A stretch of DNA of 28,167 nucleotides from Bacteroidota bacterium (GCA_947449515.1 CANFSD010000005.1:1-28167), one strand, 5' to 3'; shown: positions 1 through 8,704, numbered from the stretch's first letter. Notes: generated by a model not told the origin, from the sequence alone. Program-made: numbers and translations.

Positions 1-134
1 AGTTTAAGGCCTTTGGCCTTCATTTGTTCGTAATTGTATTTTTTGAGCAATAAAGGAATCCACATTCCTTCATCAGCTTTTAATCCAGTACTTAATAATA
101 AGAATGTGGTAAGTGTGTAGAGTATTTTTTTCAT
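1..134 (-). CDS. S46 family dipeptidyl-peptidase, N-terminal fragment
   Basis: The complement reads from an ATG at 134 to the window edge without a stop and gives 44 residues. It begins with a signal peptide (MKK, a hydrophobic stretch, then LKA). The mature start, about residue 21, reads DEGMWIPLLL, followed by a Tyr/Gln/Met segment ending AKGLKL. The DEGMW(I/L)PLLL start is characteristic of the S46 peptidases (DPP7/DPP11 type). These are periplasmic serine exopeptidases of Bacteroidota that release dipeptides from oligopeptides. The catalytic triad lies outside the window, so the subtype cannot be told. The gene is divergent from the phosphate transporter across a 139-base gap. Family assignment rests on this short N-terminal match alone. 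Confidence 0.75.
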   Translation of the reverse strand, partial: MKKILYTLTTFLLLSTGLKADEGMWIPLLLKKYNYEQMKAKGLK

Positions 135-235
135 TTAATGTTAGTTTTCAAACAGCGAATTTAATACAAACTTGTTCTCAACCCATTTTTTTTGAAAAAA
201 GTTAATTTCTAGCTACATAATATTTCAAAATACCA

Positions 236-243
236 TATTTTTG
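236..243 (+). promoter_or_regulatory. Putative -7 promoter box of the PiT gene
   Basis: TATTTTTG is an exact match to the Bacteroidota sigma-70-type -7 consensus TAnnTTTG and lies 30 bases before the PiT ATG. No convincing TTTG -33 element is seen at the usual 19-21 base spacing, so the call rests on the -7 box and its position. The rest of the 135-273 gap is AT-rich with no other structure I can name. Confidence 0.4.
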
Positions 244-273
244 GGGCTTAATCTATTTTTAAAGTACTAAATT

Positions 274-1674
274 ATGTTTGGTCTTGACTCCTCATTAACG
301 ATTTTATTACTATTCTGTTTGTTTGCTGCTGTTGTTTTTGAATTCATTAATGGATTTCATGATACAGCAAATGCAGTAGCAACAGTAATTTATACTAACT
401 CATTAAAGCCTTGGGCAGCAGTGGTTTGGAGTGGAATTTGGAATGCTATTGGTGTTTTTGCTGGCGGTATCGCTGTTGCAATGGGTATTACCTATTTGTT
501 ACCTACTGATTTACTGTTAGATACAAATATTTATCACAATATAGCACTCATTTTAGCGCTTTTAATTACTGCAGTTTCTTGGAATTTAGGCACTTGGGCC
601 ATGGGAATACCTTGTTCAAGCTCACATACATTAATTGGATCAATCATAGGTGTTGGATTTGCTTTTTCTTTTATTGCACCACAAGCAGCAAGTTATATTA
701 ATTGGACCAAAGCTAGCGACATAGGACTTTCACTGCTATTTTCACCTATTTTGGGTTTTAGTTTGGCAATTCTATTAATGTATGTAATGCGCCAGATTAT
801 CTCTAACCGTATTATTTTTAAAGAGCCTTTAGCAGATACGCCACCGCCATTTTGGATCAGATTGGTTTTATTACTTACCTGCACTGGCGTAAGTTTCTCC
901 CATGGTTCAAATGATGGGCAAAAGGGGGTTGGCCTAGTTATGCTAATTTTAATAGCAATTGTGCCGGGTTACTTTACACTTAATACCGAAAAAAGACCAG
1001 CTGATTTATTAGATAATGTGAACGAAATTCAAATGATTTATTCTAAAATAAATGTGAATGAATTAAATGAAGATGAGAAATTTGAATTTACCAAAGCACA
1101 AAATTACCTCACCAATATTGATACATTGCTACAATCGCACAGCGAAATTGCCATGCTAGATAACCATGAGAAGTCTGGAATTAGAAAAGATTTGGTATTA
1201 TTAGGTAAATCAACAAAAGTTCTTTTGGCTAGTAAAAATACCAACCTGAGCCAGATAAATAAAGAAAAGCTTAAAAAGAATGTAGATCAACTTAAATCAC
1301 TCACAGAATATGCGCCACTCTGGGTTATTTTCATGATTTCTATAAGCCTTGGTCTTGGCACCATGATTGGCTGGAAGCGCATTGTTACTACCATTGGCGA
1401 GAAAATTGGTAAACAACATTTAACCTACGCCCAAGGTGCAAGCGCAGAAATTGTTGCGGCATCAACTATTGGATTTTCTACGTGGTTAGGTTTGCCAGTG
1501 AGCACCACGCATGTATTATCTTCAGGTATTGCAGGTTCTATGGTGGCAAGTAAAGGAATTAAAAACCTACAAAGCAAAACCATTAAAAGCATCGCAATTG
1601 CATGGTTGTTAACCTTGCCTGTTTGTATGGTATTATCAGGTGGATTGTTCTTATTGTTCCGTTGGATTTTTTAA
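274..1674 (+). CDS. Inorganic phosphate transporter, PiT family
   Basis: A 466-residue inner-membrane protein of the PiT/PHO-4 family, which imports phosphate, usually as a metal-phosphate complex driven by H+ or Na+. The two inverted PD001131-like signatures are visible. The N-terminal one is FEFINGFHDTANAVAT (about residues 22-37). The C-terminal one is a GASAEIVAAS...GLPVSTTHVLSS segment (about 389-419). A further conserved HGSNDGQKG motif sits near residue 213. Hydrophobic helices flank a long hydrophilic, Lys/Asn-rich central loop (about residues 240-345) between the two repeat halves, as in many PiT proteins. The gene stands alone. Its stop overlaps the stop of the convergent minus-strand gene within one TTAA. 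I see no PhoU-like partner (DUF47) beside it. Confidence 0.93.
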   Translation: MFGLDSSLTILLLFCLFAAVVFEFINGFHDTANAVATVIYTNSLKPWAAVVWSGIWNAIGVFAGGIAVAMGITYLLPTDLLLDTNIYHNIALILALLITAVSWNLGTWAMGIPCSSSHTLIGSIIGVGFAFSFIAPQAASYINWTKASDIGLSLLFSPILGFSLAILLMYVMRQIISNRIIFKEPLADTPPPFWIRLVLLLTCTGVSFSHGSNDGQKGVGLVMLILIAIVPGYFTLNTEKRPADLLDNVNEIQMIYSKINVNELNEDEKFEFTKAQNYLTNIDTLLQSHSEIAMLDNHEKSGIRKDLVLLGKSTKVLLASKNTNLSQINKEKLKKNVDQLKSLTEYAPLWVIFMISISLGLGTMIGWKRIVTTIGEKIGKQHLTYAQGASAEIVAASTIGFSTWLGLPVSTTHVLSSGIAGSMVASKGIKNLQSKTIKSIAIAWLLTLPVCMVLSGGLFLLFRWIF

Positions 1675-2816
1675 AAATCCAATCTTTCCAATCGTCCTTC
1701 TTTAAAATAAAGAATATTTAATTTACTGTTTTGAAGGCTTTTTCCTCCAGGTCTTCTGCCTATTAAAAACCAATTGCTTAATGGTTTATTTTTCTCTTGC
1801 TTTTCAATGGCATTTAATTGCCCATTTTGTTGAATTAAGCTACTTATAAAAAAGCTGGCTTGTTCAAACCCTGTTACTGCATACTCACTTGGTTCAGTAA
1901 AGAATCTTTCGCGGTATTTCTCTATAAATAATTTATTGTTTGGGTCGGCATAATTAAAATAAAATGGACTAATAATTTTTACCTTTAATTGCTCATATTG
2001 GGCAATATTGATGGAGGTGAATTCTAACCATTTTTTCAATCCGTATACCTGCATATCTACAAATGAATTGGAATCAGCCATAAATCTTAAAGCAGAATTT
2101 ACCAAAAACTCGTTTTCACTGCTCACAATAATATGGTTGATTTTACCCAATTTATAAGCCAATTTTAAATCGGTGTACTTACCAATTTCTACATTCTTAA
2201 AACTGTAATTGGGATATTTACTTTTTAAGGAATTAATACTCGCACTTAATACCTTATCATTGCTTTCCTTGCCAGATAATACTATGATATTGGCACTTTG
2301 ATCACCCGTTCTAACAATATCATCTAAAATAAAATTTCCATAATAGGAGAGGTCTGGATAAACAGAAATTAAGTAAGGATTTTCAATTTTACTTTTGGTT
2401 AGGGTCAAGAATGGCGATACATGAAAAATTTTATTCTTCTCACAGAATCCTAGCATCATTTCATTGCCTTCTTTTAAAACAGGACCAACAATTAAATCTG
2501 AATTTAAAATTTCCTTCTTTTCTAGTATTTTCCTTAATACCAGGGTGTCTCTTTGGGTATCATACACCTTTATTTCAATTGGTGTTTCGTTTTTCTTAAA
2601 ACTATCGAGCGCTAAAATAAAACCTTCATAATACTGTCTGCATGCATTGGCAATGGCAGCGTTTTTGTGGTTAGGGTTTTCCATTAATTGCTTGCCGCAA
2701 AAGGGCATTGCCACAGCTATTTGAAACTTTTCTCCATTGGTTTCACTCAATGGTTTCTGTGCAAAAAGCAAGTTTGTCCATAAACAACATACTAAAACAA
2801 AAATGGAATTCTTCAT
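1671..2816 (-). CDS. Secreted periplasmic-binding-protein-like (PBP1 fold) protein
   Basis: The open frame extends upstream into guaA. The ATG at 2816 is preferred because it begins a clean signal peptide (MKNSIFVLVCCLWTNLLFAQ), leaves 7 bases after the guaA stop, and is preceded by AAGAAAG. The protein is then 381 residues. The mature part resembles type 1 periplasmic binding folds: an IAVAMPF strand, a YYEGFILALDSF helix, a VYDT strand, a DLIVGPV loop and an ISPFYFNY segment. In Bacteroidota, similar proteins (some with LysM domains) are annotated as substrate-binding-like or branched-chain amino-acid-receptor-like. No transporter genes are nearby and no ligand can be named. It is probably co-transcribed with guaA. 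No lipobox Cys is seen at the cleavage site, so it is likely soluble in the periplasm. Confidence 0.75.
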   Translation of the reverse strand: MKNSIFVLVCCLWTNLLFAQKPLSETNGEKFQIAVAMPFCGKQLMENPNHKNAAIANACRQYYEGFILALDSFKKNETPIEIKVYDTQRDTLVLRKILEKKEILNSDLIVGPVLKEGNEMMLGFCEKNKIFHVSPFLTLTKSKIENPYLISVYPDLSYYGNFILDDIVRTGDQSANIIVLSGKESNDKVLSASINSLKSKYPNYSFKNVEIGKYTDLKLAYKLGKINHIIVSSENEFLVNSALRFMADSNSFVDMQVYGLKKWLEFTSINIAQYEQLKVKIISPFYFNYADPNNKLFIEKYRERFFTEPSEYAVTGFEQASFFISSLIQQNGQLNAIEKQEKNKPLSNWFLIGRRPGGKSLQNSKLNILYFKEGRLERLDF

Positions 2817-2823
2817 AACTTTC

Positions 2824-4350
2824 TTATTCCCACTCAATGGTTGCTGGTGGCTTACTGCTAATATCGTATACAACGCGATTGATGCCTTTAACCTCATTGA
2901 TAATTCTGTTGGCAACCATTCCTAAAAAGGTATGTGGTAAATGACAAAAATCTGCAGTCATGCCATCTACAGAGGTTACTGCTCTCAATGAAACTACATT
3001 TTCATAAGTTCTTTCATCGCCCATTACACCAACCGATTGGATAGGTAAATATACCACTCCGGCTTGCCACACATTATTATAATGGCCTTTGTCTTTTAAC
3101 TCACTGATGAAAATATGGTCGGCCTCTTGTAAAATCCTTACTTTTTCTTCGGTAATATCTCCTAAGATTCTAATAGCTAAACCCGGACCAGGAAAAGGAT
3201 GGCGGTTTAAAATAATTGGATCCATGCCTAAGGCTGCACCCACATTTCTTACCTCATCTTTAAACAACATGCGCAAAGGTTCAACTATCTTTAACTTCAT
3301 GTTTTCTGGCAAACCACCTACGTTATGATGACTTTTAATAGTTGCTGATGGACCTTTTACACTAACACTTTCAATTACATCTGGATAGATGGTTCCTTGC
3401 GCCAACCATTTGGTATTGTCTATTTTACTGGCTTCCTCATCAAAAACCTCTATAAATACACGGCCAATGGCTTTTCTTTTTAATTCAGGATCACTGATTC
3501 CTTTTAAGGCATCTAAGAATTTTTTACCAGCATCTACACCAATTACATTAATACCCATATTTCTATAAGCATGCAATACTTGGGCAAATTCATCTTTGCG
3601 CAACAATCCATTGTCAATAAAAATACCTGTTAGGTTCGACCCAATGGCTTCTTTTAATAACATGGCAGCAACTGAAGAATCTACGCCTCCAGACAATCCA
3701 AGGATTACTTTATCATCGCCTAATTTGGCCTTTAATTCTGCAGTGGTGTTTTCAATAAAGTGTGTGGGTGTCCAATTTTGTTTTAATCCTGCTACCTTAC
3801 TAATAAAATTATGTAAAATGGTTTTCCCATCTATACTGTGCGTTACTTCTGGGTGAAATTGGATAGCGTAGGTGTTTTCCTCTTTAATCTTAAAGGCCGC
3901 AACCTTTACGCTTTCTGTGCTGGCAATTATTTCAAAATGAGCTGGTATATCTTGAATAGTATCGCCGTGGCTCATCCAAACCTGACTGTCAACCGGTACA
4001 TCCGCAAACAAAGGACTATCGCTTACGCTGATTAAATTGGCACGACCGTATTCTCTTATTTTACTTGGTACCACATAACCGGCATTTTGTTTGGCCAATA
4101 ACTGTGCGCCATAACAAACGCCAAGCAGAGGCAATTTACCTCTGTATGGACTTAAATCTACATCAGGTAAAATTCCATCATTAACGCTGTAGGGACTTCC
4201 ACTTAAAATTACGGCCTTGGTATTGATATCCAAAGCTGGAATATTGGTACAAGGGTGAATTTCTGAATAAACATTTAACTCGCGTAAACGACGAGCAATT
4301 AATTGGGTATATTGCGACCCAAAATCTATGATGAGAACTTTTTCTTCCAT
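2824..4350 (-). CDS. guaA: GMP synthase (glutamine-hydrolysing)
   Basis: A 508-residue two-domain enzyme that converts XMP to GMP using ATP and glutamine in the cytoplasm. The class I glutamine amidotransferase domain comes first, with nucleophile Cys79 in GVCYGAQ and the His166/Glu168 pair in QFHPEVTHS. The ATP-pyrophosphatase domain follows, with its P-loop SGGVDSS at 220-226. The dimerisation domain ends in the expected PPATIEWE. Length matches the family (about 510-525). The start at 4350 gives MEEKVLIIDFGSQYTQL, the standard N-terminus. It is divergent from mnmH with only 40 bases between starts, so the two promoters must overlap. A TAAATTTA sequence upstream on the minus strand is a 7 of 8 match to TAnnTTTG. 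Confidence 0.97.
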   Translation of the reverse strand: MEEKVLIIDFGSQYTQLIARRLRELNVYSEIHPCTNIPALDINTKAVILSGSPYSVNDGILPDVDLSPYRGKLPLLGVCYGAQLLAKQNAGYVVPSKIREYGRANLISVSDSPLFADVPVDSQVWMSHGDTIQDIPAHFEIIASTESVKVAAFKIKEENTYAIQFHPEVTHSIDGKTILHNFISKVAGLKQNWTPTHFIENTTAELKAKLGDDKVILGLSGGVDSSVAAMLLKEAIGSNLTGIFIDNGLLRKDEFAQVLHAYRNMGINVIGVDAGKKFLDALKGISDPELKRKAIGRVFIEVFDEEASKIDNTKWLAQGTIYPDVIESVSVKGPSATIKSHHNVGGLPENMKLKIVEPLRMLFKDEVRNVGAALGMDPIILNRHPFPGPGLAIRILGDITEEKVRILQEADHIFISELKDKGHYNNVWQAGVVYLPIQSVGVMGDERTYENVVSLRAVTSVDGMTADFCHLPHTFLGMVANRIINEVKGINRVVYDISSKPPATIEWE

Positions 4351-4390
4351 AATCGGTCGCGAATTTCATTATTTTTTGTCATAAATTTAG

Positions 4391-5431
4391 ATGCATCAGC
4401 CAATAATGTTAAAATTAAAAAACATTTCCGAATATCTCCAACCAAGTACACCTGCCTTATTGCTTGATGCACGTAGTGAAGGCGAGTTTGAACAAGGACA
4501 TATTCCTGGCGCAATTTCTTTTCCAATTCTCAATAATGAAGAAAGAAAATTAGTTGGAACCTGTTACAAAAAGCAAGGTCATAGAGAAGCAGTTAAATTA
4601 GGATACCAACTCATAGGACCTAAATTCAGTGAAATAATCTCGGAAGCCTACAAGCGTTTTGATGGGCATGATATTCATGTCAATTGCTGGAGAGGTGGCT
4701 TGCGCAGTCAAATCATGGGAAGCCTTTTGCAATCTGCTGGCTTTAAAGTGAGTGTGCTGCAGGGAGGTTACAAAACTTACCGTAACCTTGTTTTAAATTA
4801 TTTAAGTGGCGATTTTAGTTTTGAAGTTTTAGGCGGACTAACGGGTTCTGGTAAAACTACTATTTTGCATGAATTGGAAAATAGAGGCGGGCAAATTTTG
4901 GATATTGAAGGTTTGGCAAACCATAAAGGTTCTGCATTTGGTGCATTGGGCATGCAAAAACAACCAAGCCAAGAACAATTTGAAAATTTATTGTACCAGA
5001 AATTAATAAGCCTCGATCCAAGCAAAGTTATTTGGATAGAAGATGAAAGCAGGTTAATAGGAACACTGCAGGTTCCAACGCAAATTTACCTTGGAATTAG
5101 AAATGGCTTTGTTCATTTTCTTGATTACGCTTTTGAGGAAAGAAAATTACAAATAATTAAAGAATATGGCTGTTTTGAAGCGCCCGTTTTGGCTCAAATT
5201 ACAGAAAAGATTAGAAAGAGAATGGGCGATCTAAACAACAGGTTGGCTGTAGATGCTATTAAAATTGGCAACAAAGAAGATTGGGCAGACTTGGTATTAA
5301 GCCATTATGATAAACAATATTTGTACGGCTTTTCGCAACGCAATCCATTAAGAAGTAGGCAGATAAACCTAAATGGTGATGCTCTTTTTGCCGATTTATT
5401 GTCGCAACAAAGTAATAATTTTTCTTCTTAA
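4391..5431 (+). CDS. mnmH: tRNA 2-selenouridine synthase (SelU/MnmH)
   Basis: A 346-residue rhodanese plus P-loop protein that geranylates and then selenates 2-thiouridine at wobble U34 of certain tRNAs, using selenophosphate. The rhodanese domain has DARSEGEFEQGHIPGA (about 26-41) and the active-site Cys99 in NCWRGGLRS. The P-loop GLTGSGKT is at 149-156, followed by the family-specific GGQILDIEGLANHKGS and IEDESRLIG. The length is close to the E. coli protein (364). A second ATG at 4406 (MLKLKN, residue 6) is an equally plausible start, because neither has a clear Shine-Dalgarno sequence. SelD (selenophosphate synthetase) is not in this window. Without it elsewhere in the genome, only the geranylation step would be possible. 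Confidence 0.93.
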   Translation: MHQPIMLKLKNISEYLQPSTPALLLDARSEGEFEQGHIPGAISFPILNNEERKLVGTCYKKQGHREAVKLGYQLIGPKFSEIISEAYKRFDGHDIHVNCWRGGLRSQIMGSLLQSAGFKVSVLQGGYKTYRNLVLNYLSGDFSFEVLGGLTGSGKTTILHELENRGGQILDIEGLANHKGSAFGALGMQKQPSQEQFENLLYQKLISLDPSKVIWIEDESRLIGTLQVPTQIYLGIRNGFVHFLDYAFEERKLQIIKEYGCFEAPVLAQITEKIRKRMGDLNNRLAVDAIKIGNKEDWADLVLSHYDKQYLYGFSQRNPLRSRQINLNGDALFADLLSQQSNNFSS

Positions 5432-5459
5432 TAGCTTATCCCTATTTTTCTAGGCAAAA

Positions 5460-5487
5460 GACTGCAATATTGTTTATTTTTGCAGTC
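5460..5487 (+). promoter_or_regulatory. Promoter of the kdn/kds locus with an inverted repeat over the -7 box
   Basis: GACTGCAA at 5460-5467 and TTGCAGTC at 5480-5487 form a perfect 8-base inverted repeat with a 12-base spacer. The right arm overlaps a consensus -7 box, TATTTTTG at 5475-5482, which lies 22 bases before the kdnA-like ATG. No T-run follows, so it does not look like an mnmH terminator. An operator or an RNA hairpin near the transcription start are both possible. The -33 element is weak. Confidence 0.4.
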
Positions 5488-5504
5488 CAATAAATTTAAC
5501 AATT

Positions 5505-6710
5505 ATGGCAGGTACAGAATTTTACGGCGCTGAAGAGAAAAAAGAAATCAACGAAGTGCTCGAAACTGGTGTTTTTTTTAGGTTCAACCATGATGCACAA
5601 AGAAATGGCATTTGGAAAGCACGTTCATTTGAAAATGAAGTAGCTTCTTTGGTAGGTGCAAAATATGCACATGCCGTTTCTAGCGGAAGTACCGCTGTTT
5701 CTTGTGCCCTAGCTGCTGCCGGAATCGGTGCAGGTGATGAAGTAATTGTTCCTCCTTTTACCTATATCGCATCTGTTGAAGCAGTTATTTTTGCAGGTGC
5801 TTTGCCTGTTTTTGCAGAAATTGATGAAACACTTTGCCTAAGCGCAGCTGGTATTAAAAAAGCAATCACGCCAAAAACCAAAGCTATCTTGTTAGTGCAT
5901 ATGTGCGGTCAAATGGCCCAAATGGACGAAATTATGGACTTGGTTAAAGAGCATAATTTAGTGCTAGTAGAAGATGCTGGCCAAGCTATGGCAGCAAGCT
6001 ATAAAGGAACATCAACAGGTTTATTTGGTAAAACGGGATGTTACAGTTTCGATTTTTTTAAAATTGCAACAGCCGGTGAGGGTGGCGTAATGGTTACCAA
6101 TGATGAAAATGCCTATAAATTAGCAGATAGTTTTTCAGATCATGGTCATGACCATATTGGCAATAACCGTGGTATGGAAAATCATCCAGTTTTAGGGTTT
6201 AATTATAGAATTTCTGAATTACATGCAGCAATCGGTTTGGTTCAAACACGCCGTGTGCCAATGATTAGAACCCTTAATAATAAAATCAAACAACACATGA
6301 TGGCAGAATTGGGTAAAATTCCAGGAGTAAGTTTTGCAACAATTCCCGATCCAAACGGGGATTCAGCTACCTTCCTTAATATGTTTTTACCAGATACCAC
6401 CAGCGCACAGAAAGTTGTTGAAGAATTTAATAACAATGGTGTGGGTGGTTTCAATTATTGGTTCACCAATATGTACCATTTTATTAACCAATGGAACCAT
6501 ATTAAAAATGGCAATGTAGCTGCTAAAACCAATGTACAATTGCTTGGTGCACCCCAAGATTACAATAACATGGAATTGCCTAAAACACAAGAAACCATTG
6601 GTCGTTTAATCTCATTTGGTATTAAGGCAACTTGGACAGAACAAGAATTGAATGATTTGATTTCAAAAATGACGGCTTGTATTCAATCGGCATTGGTTCA
6701 AACCGCTTAA
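5505..6710 (+). CDS. kdnA: DegT/DnrJ/EryC1-family aminotransferase, KdnA-like
   Basis: A 401-residue PLP-dependent aminotransferase of the sugar-aminotransferase family. The PLP-pocket features are SSGSTAVSCAL (about 59-69), VLVEDAGQAMAA with Asp157 for the pyridine nitrogen and Gln160, and the Schiff-base Lys186 in SFDFFKIATAGEGGV. The family's GFNYRISELHAAIG follows near residue 230. Nine bases downstream is an iron-type alcohol dehydrogenase, then kdsA and later a kdsC-like gene. That pairing is the hallmark of KdnA/KdnB, which convert Kdo to 8-amino-3,8-dideoxy-Kdo in Shewanella oneidensis. The family is large and the substrate is inferred from neighbours, not from specific residues. An aldehyde at C8 of Kdo is the expected amino acceptor and glutamate the likely donor. 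First gene of the locus, with its own promoter candidate. Confidence 0.85.
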   Translation: MAGTEFYGAEEKKEINEVLETGVFFRFNHDAQRNGIWKARSFENEVASLVGAKYAHAVSSGSTAVSCALAAAGIGAGDEVIVPPFTYIASVEAVIFAGALPVFAEIDETLCLSAAGIKKAITPKTKAILLVHMCGQMAQMDEIMDLVKEHNLVLVEDAGQAMAASYKGTSTGLFGKTGCYSFDFFKIATAGEGGVMVTNDENAYKLADSFSDHGHDHIGNNRGMENHPVLGFNYRISELHAAIGLVQTRRVPMIRTLNNKIKQHMMAELGKIPGVSFATIPDPNGDSATFLNMFLPDTTSAQKVVEEFNNNGVGGFNYWFTNMYHFINQWNHIKNGNVAAKTNVQLLGAPQDYNNMELPKTQETIGRLISFGIKATWTEQELNDLISKMTACIQSALVQTA

Positions 6711-6719
6711 ATATTAATA

Positions 6720-7802
6720 ATGAGCCACAAGAATTTTAAATCGATAGAAAAAACAGTTTTTGGCAGAGGTAGCTTTAACCAATTGGCCGAAATTGTTGCT
6801 CCAAAACGTGATTTAAACAAGAAGTATTTTGTATACATTGTAGACAATTTCTTTAAAGGCAAAGCGCTTGAAAACCGTTTACAGCAGTTACCTGAGGATA
6901 CCATTTATTTTATTGATGTGGATCCACATGAACCAACTACAGAACAAATAGACCAATTGCGTGATGAAATTCTTGCGCAAAAAGGATTGCCCTCTGGAAT
7001 TATTGGTATTGGTGGTGGAAGCATTATGGATATTGCCAAAGCACTTTCATTAATGCTTTGCAATGACGGTCCATCTCAAAATTACCAAGGACTAAATTTA
7101 ATTAAAAATCCAGGTGTTTATCATTTAGGTGTTCCAACTATTTCTGGTACTGGCGCAGAATGCAGCATGACAGCCGTATTAACAGGTCCGGAGAAAAAAC
7201 TAGGCTTAAAATGTGATTGGACCATTTTTGATCAAGTAATTCTTGATTCAGAATTAACCGAAAGTGTACCTGTAGACAAATGGTTTTATACTGGTATGGA
7301 TACCTTTATTCATTGTATCGAAAGTCGCGATGGTATCCTAAACAATGCTTACAGCATGGCTTACGGTGAGCAATCATTGAAACTTTGTCGTGATATTTAT
7401 TTAAGTGACAAAGCTGGTCAATCAGCCGAAAACGATGATAAATTAATGGTAGCTTCTTTAATGGGTGGTTTAAGCCTTACCTATTCAGAAGTGGGTGTTT
7501 GTCATGCCTTGAGCTATGGCTTGAGCAAAATTTTTGGTGAAAAACATTGCTATGCCAATTGCTTAGCTTTCCAACACCTGGGTGATTTTTACCCAGAAGG
7601 CGTGGCCGAATTTAAAACCATGTTGGCCAAACACAATATTGTATTGCCACAAGGATTAAGTGCCAATTGGACGGAGGCAGAAATTACGGCAATGGCCCAT
7701 GTAGCGTATAATTTGCCACATATGTGGAACCATGCCATTGGTACAGATTGGAAAGACAAAATTACCATTGAACGCATAGAAGGTTTGTTTAGAAGATTAT
7801 AA
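6720..7802 (+). CDS. kdnB: Iron-type (group III) alcohol dehydrogenase, KdnB-like
   Basis: A 360-residue dehydroquinate-synthase-like/iron-containing alcohol dehydrogenase. The nucleotide motif GIGGGSIMD holds GGGS at 98-101. The expected four metal ligands can be picked out: Asp194 (YTGMD), His198 (FIHCIES), His262 (VCHALSYG) and His276 (EKHCYAN). The length fits the KdnB type. By analogy with Shewanella KdnB it would oxidise the C8 hydroxyl of Kdo to an aldehyde for the upstream aminotransferase, using NAD(P)+. It sits 9 bases after kdnA and 17 bases before kdsA, so one transcript is likely. The dehydrogenase class is secure. The Kdo substrate is inferred from the operon. Confidence 0.85.
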   Translation: MSHKNFKSIEKTVFGRGSFNQLAEIVAPKRDLNKKYFVYIVDNFFKGKALENRLQQLPEDTIYFIDVDPHEPTTEQIDQLRDEILAQKGLPSGIIGIGGGSIMDIAKALSLMLCNDGPSQNYQGLNLIKNPGVYHLGVPTISGTGAECSMTAVLTGPEKKLGLKCDWTIFDQVILDSELTESVPVDKWFYTGMDTFIHCIESRDGILNNAYSMAYGEQSLKLCRDIYLSDKAGQSAENDDKLMVASLMGGLSLTYSEVGVCHALSYGLSKIFGEKHCYANCLAFQHLGDFYPEGVAEFKTMLAKHNIVLPQGLSANWTEAEITAMAHVAYNLPHMWNHAIGTDWKDKITIERIEGLFRRL

Positions 7803-7819
7803 TTAATAAAAAATATAAG

Positions 7820-8653
7820 ATGACCAAAATTGTTAAAGTTGGAAATATTGAATGTGGTAGCGATGAGCTATTCCTTATTTCAGGACCATGTGTGATAGAA
7901 GATGAATCTATTATGATGAAAACTGCTGAAAAATTGAAAGAGGTTTCAGAAAAGTTAAACATCAAAATGATTTATAAGTCTTCTTTTCAAAAAGATAACC
8001 GCAGTAGCTTAAAATATTATGATGGCCCAGGTTTGGATAAAGGCGTTAAGATTTTAGCCAAGGTGAAAGAGCAATTTGGTTTTCCTTTGTTAACAGATAT
8101 TCATTACCCAGATCAAGCCGCTGCTGCTGGTGAGGTTTGTGATGTATTGCAAATTCCAGCCTATTTGTGCATGCAATCAACCCTAATGGTTGCCGCCGCA
8201 AAAACAGGTCGTGTAATCAACATCAAACATGGTCAGTTTTTAGCACCAGAAAATATGAAGCACCCCGTACAAAAATGTATTGATGCTGGAAACGATCAAG
8301 TAATTTTAACTGAAAGAGGTTATACTTTTGGTTACAACGATATGGTTGTGGATCCTAGAAGCTTCTTTTTAATGGGACAAATTGGTTATCCTGTAGTATT
8401 TGATATTACCCATTCAATTAGAAAATATGGTATCCCAAGTGCCGATGCAAAAGGTGGTGCAAGAGAATTTTTGCCTGTTTTAAGTAGGGCAGGGGTTGCT
8501 GCAGGCGTTGATGGTGTTTTTATTGAAACCCATCCAGATCCAGCTTCAGCTTTGTGTGATGCTGCATCTCAATTGTCTGTTTACCAATTAGAAGAGTTTT
8601 TAAAACCTTTAATTGCCTTGCACCAATTGGAAGTGAGTACCCGCAATAAATAA
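7820..8653 (+). CDS. kdsA: 3-deoxy-8-phosphooctulonate synthase (KdsA), divergent form
   Basis: A 277-residue class I DAHP/KDO8P synthase that condenses arabinose-5-phosphate with PEP. It carries FLISGPCVIE, KSSFQKDNRSS (N60, R61), GPGLDKGVKIL, ERGYTFGY and IETHPDP. Cys24, His198, Glu236 and Asp247 match the metal ligands of the metal-dependent KDO8P synthases (Aquifex type). Three motifs usually invariant in KdsA are changed: RQTDL is MQSTL (118-122), KKGQF is KHGQF (136-140), and the residue after His in TD(V/I)H, commonly Glu, is Tyr96. The metal site is intact, so an active enzyme is likely. The changes fall in substrate-side loops and may alter the aldose-phosphate preference. This could be a second KdsA paralogue, with a canonical copy elsewhere in the genome. 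Confidence 0.9.
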   Translation: MTKIVKVGNIECGSDELFLISGPCVIEDESIMMKTAEKLKEVSEKLNIKMIYKSSFQKDNRSSLKYYDGPGLDKGVKILAKVKEQFGFPLLTDIHYPDQAAAAGEVCDVLQIPAYLCMQSTLMVAAAKTGRVINIKHGQFLAPENMKHPVQKCIDAGNDQVILTERGYTFGYNDMVVDPRSFFLMGQIGYPVVFDITHSIRKYGIPSADAKGGAREFLPVLSRAGVAAGVDGVFIETHPDPASALCDAASQLSVYQLEEFLKPLIALHQLEVSTRNK

Positions 8654-8704
8654 GCCTTTACAAATATTAATTAGCCTGCTTTTAGCAAAATTGAATTTTA
8701 AGAC

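Noticed and set aside
2817..2915. Upstream extension of the PBP-like gene start into guaA
   Set aside because: The extra 33 residues precede a proper signal peptide and overlap the conserved 3' end of guaA. The ATG at 2816 is the better start.
4351..4390. Possible purine riboswitch upstream of guaA
   Set aside because: The gap is only 40 bases and has none of the conserved purine-aptamer sequence.
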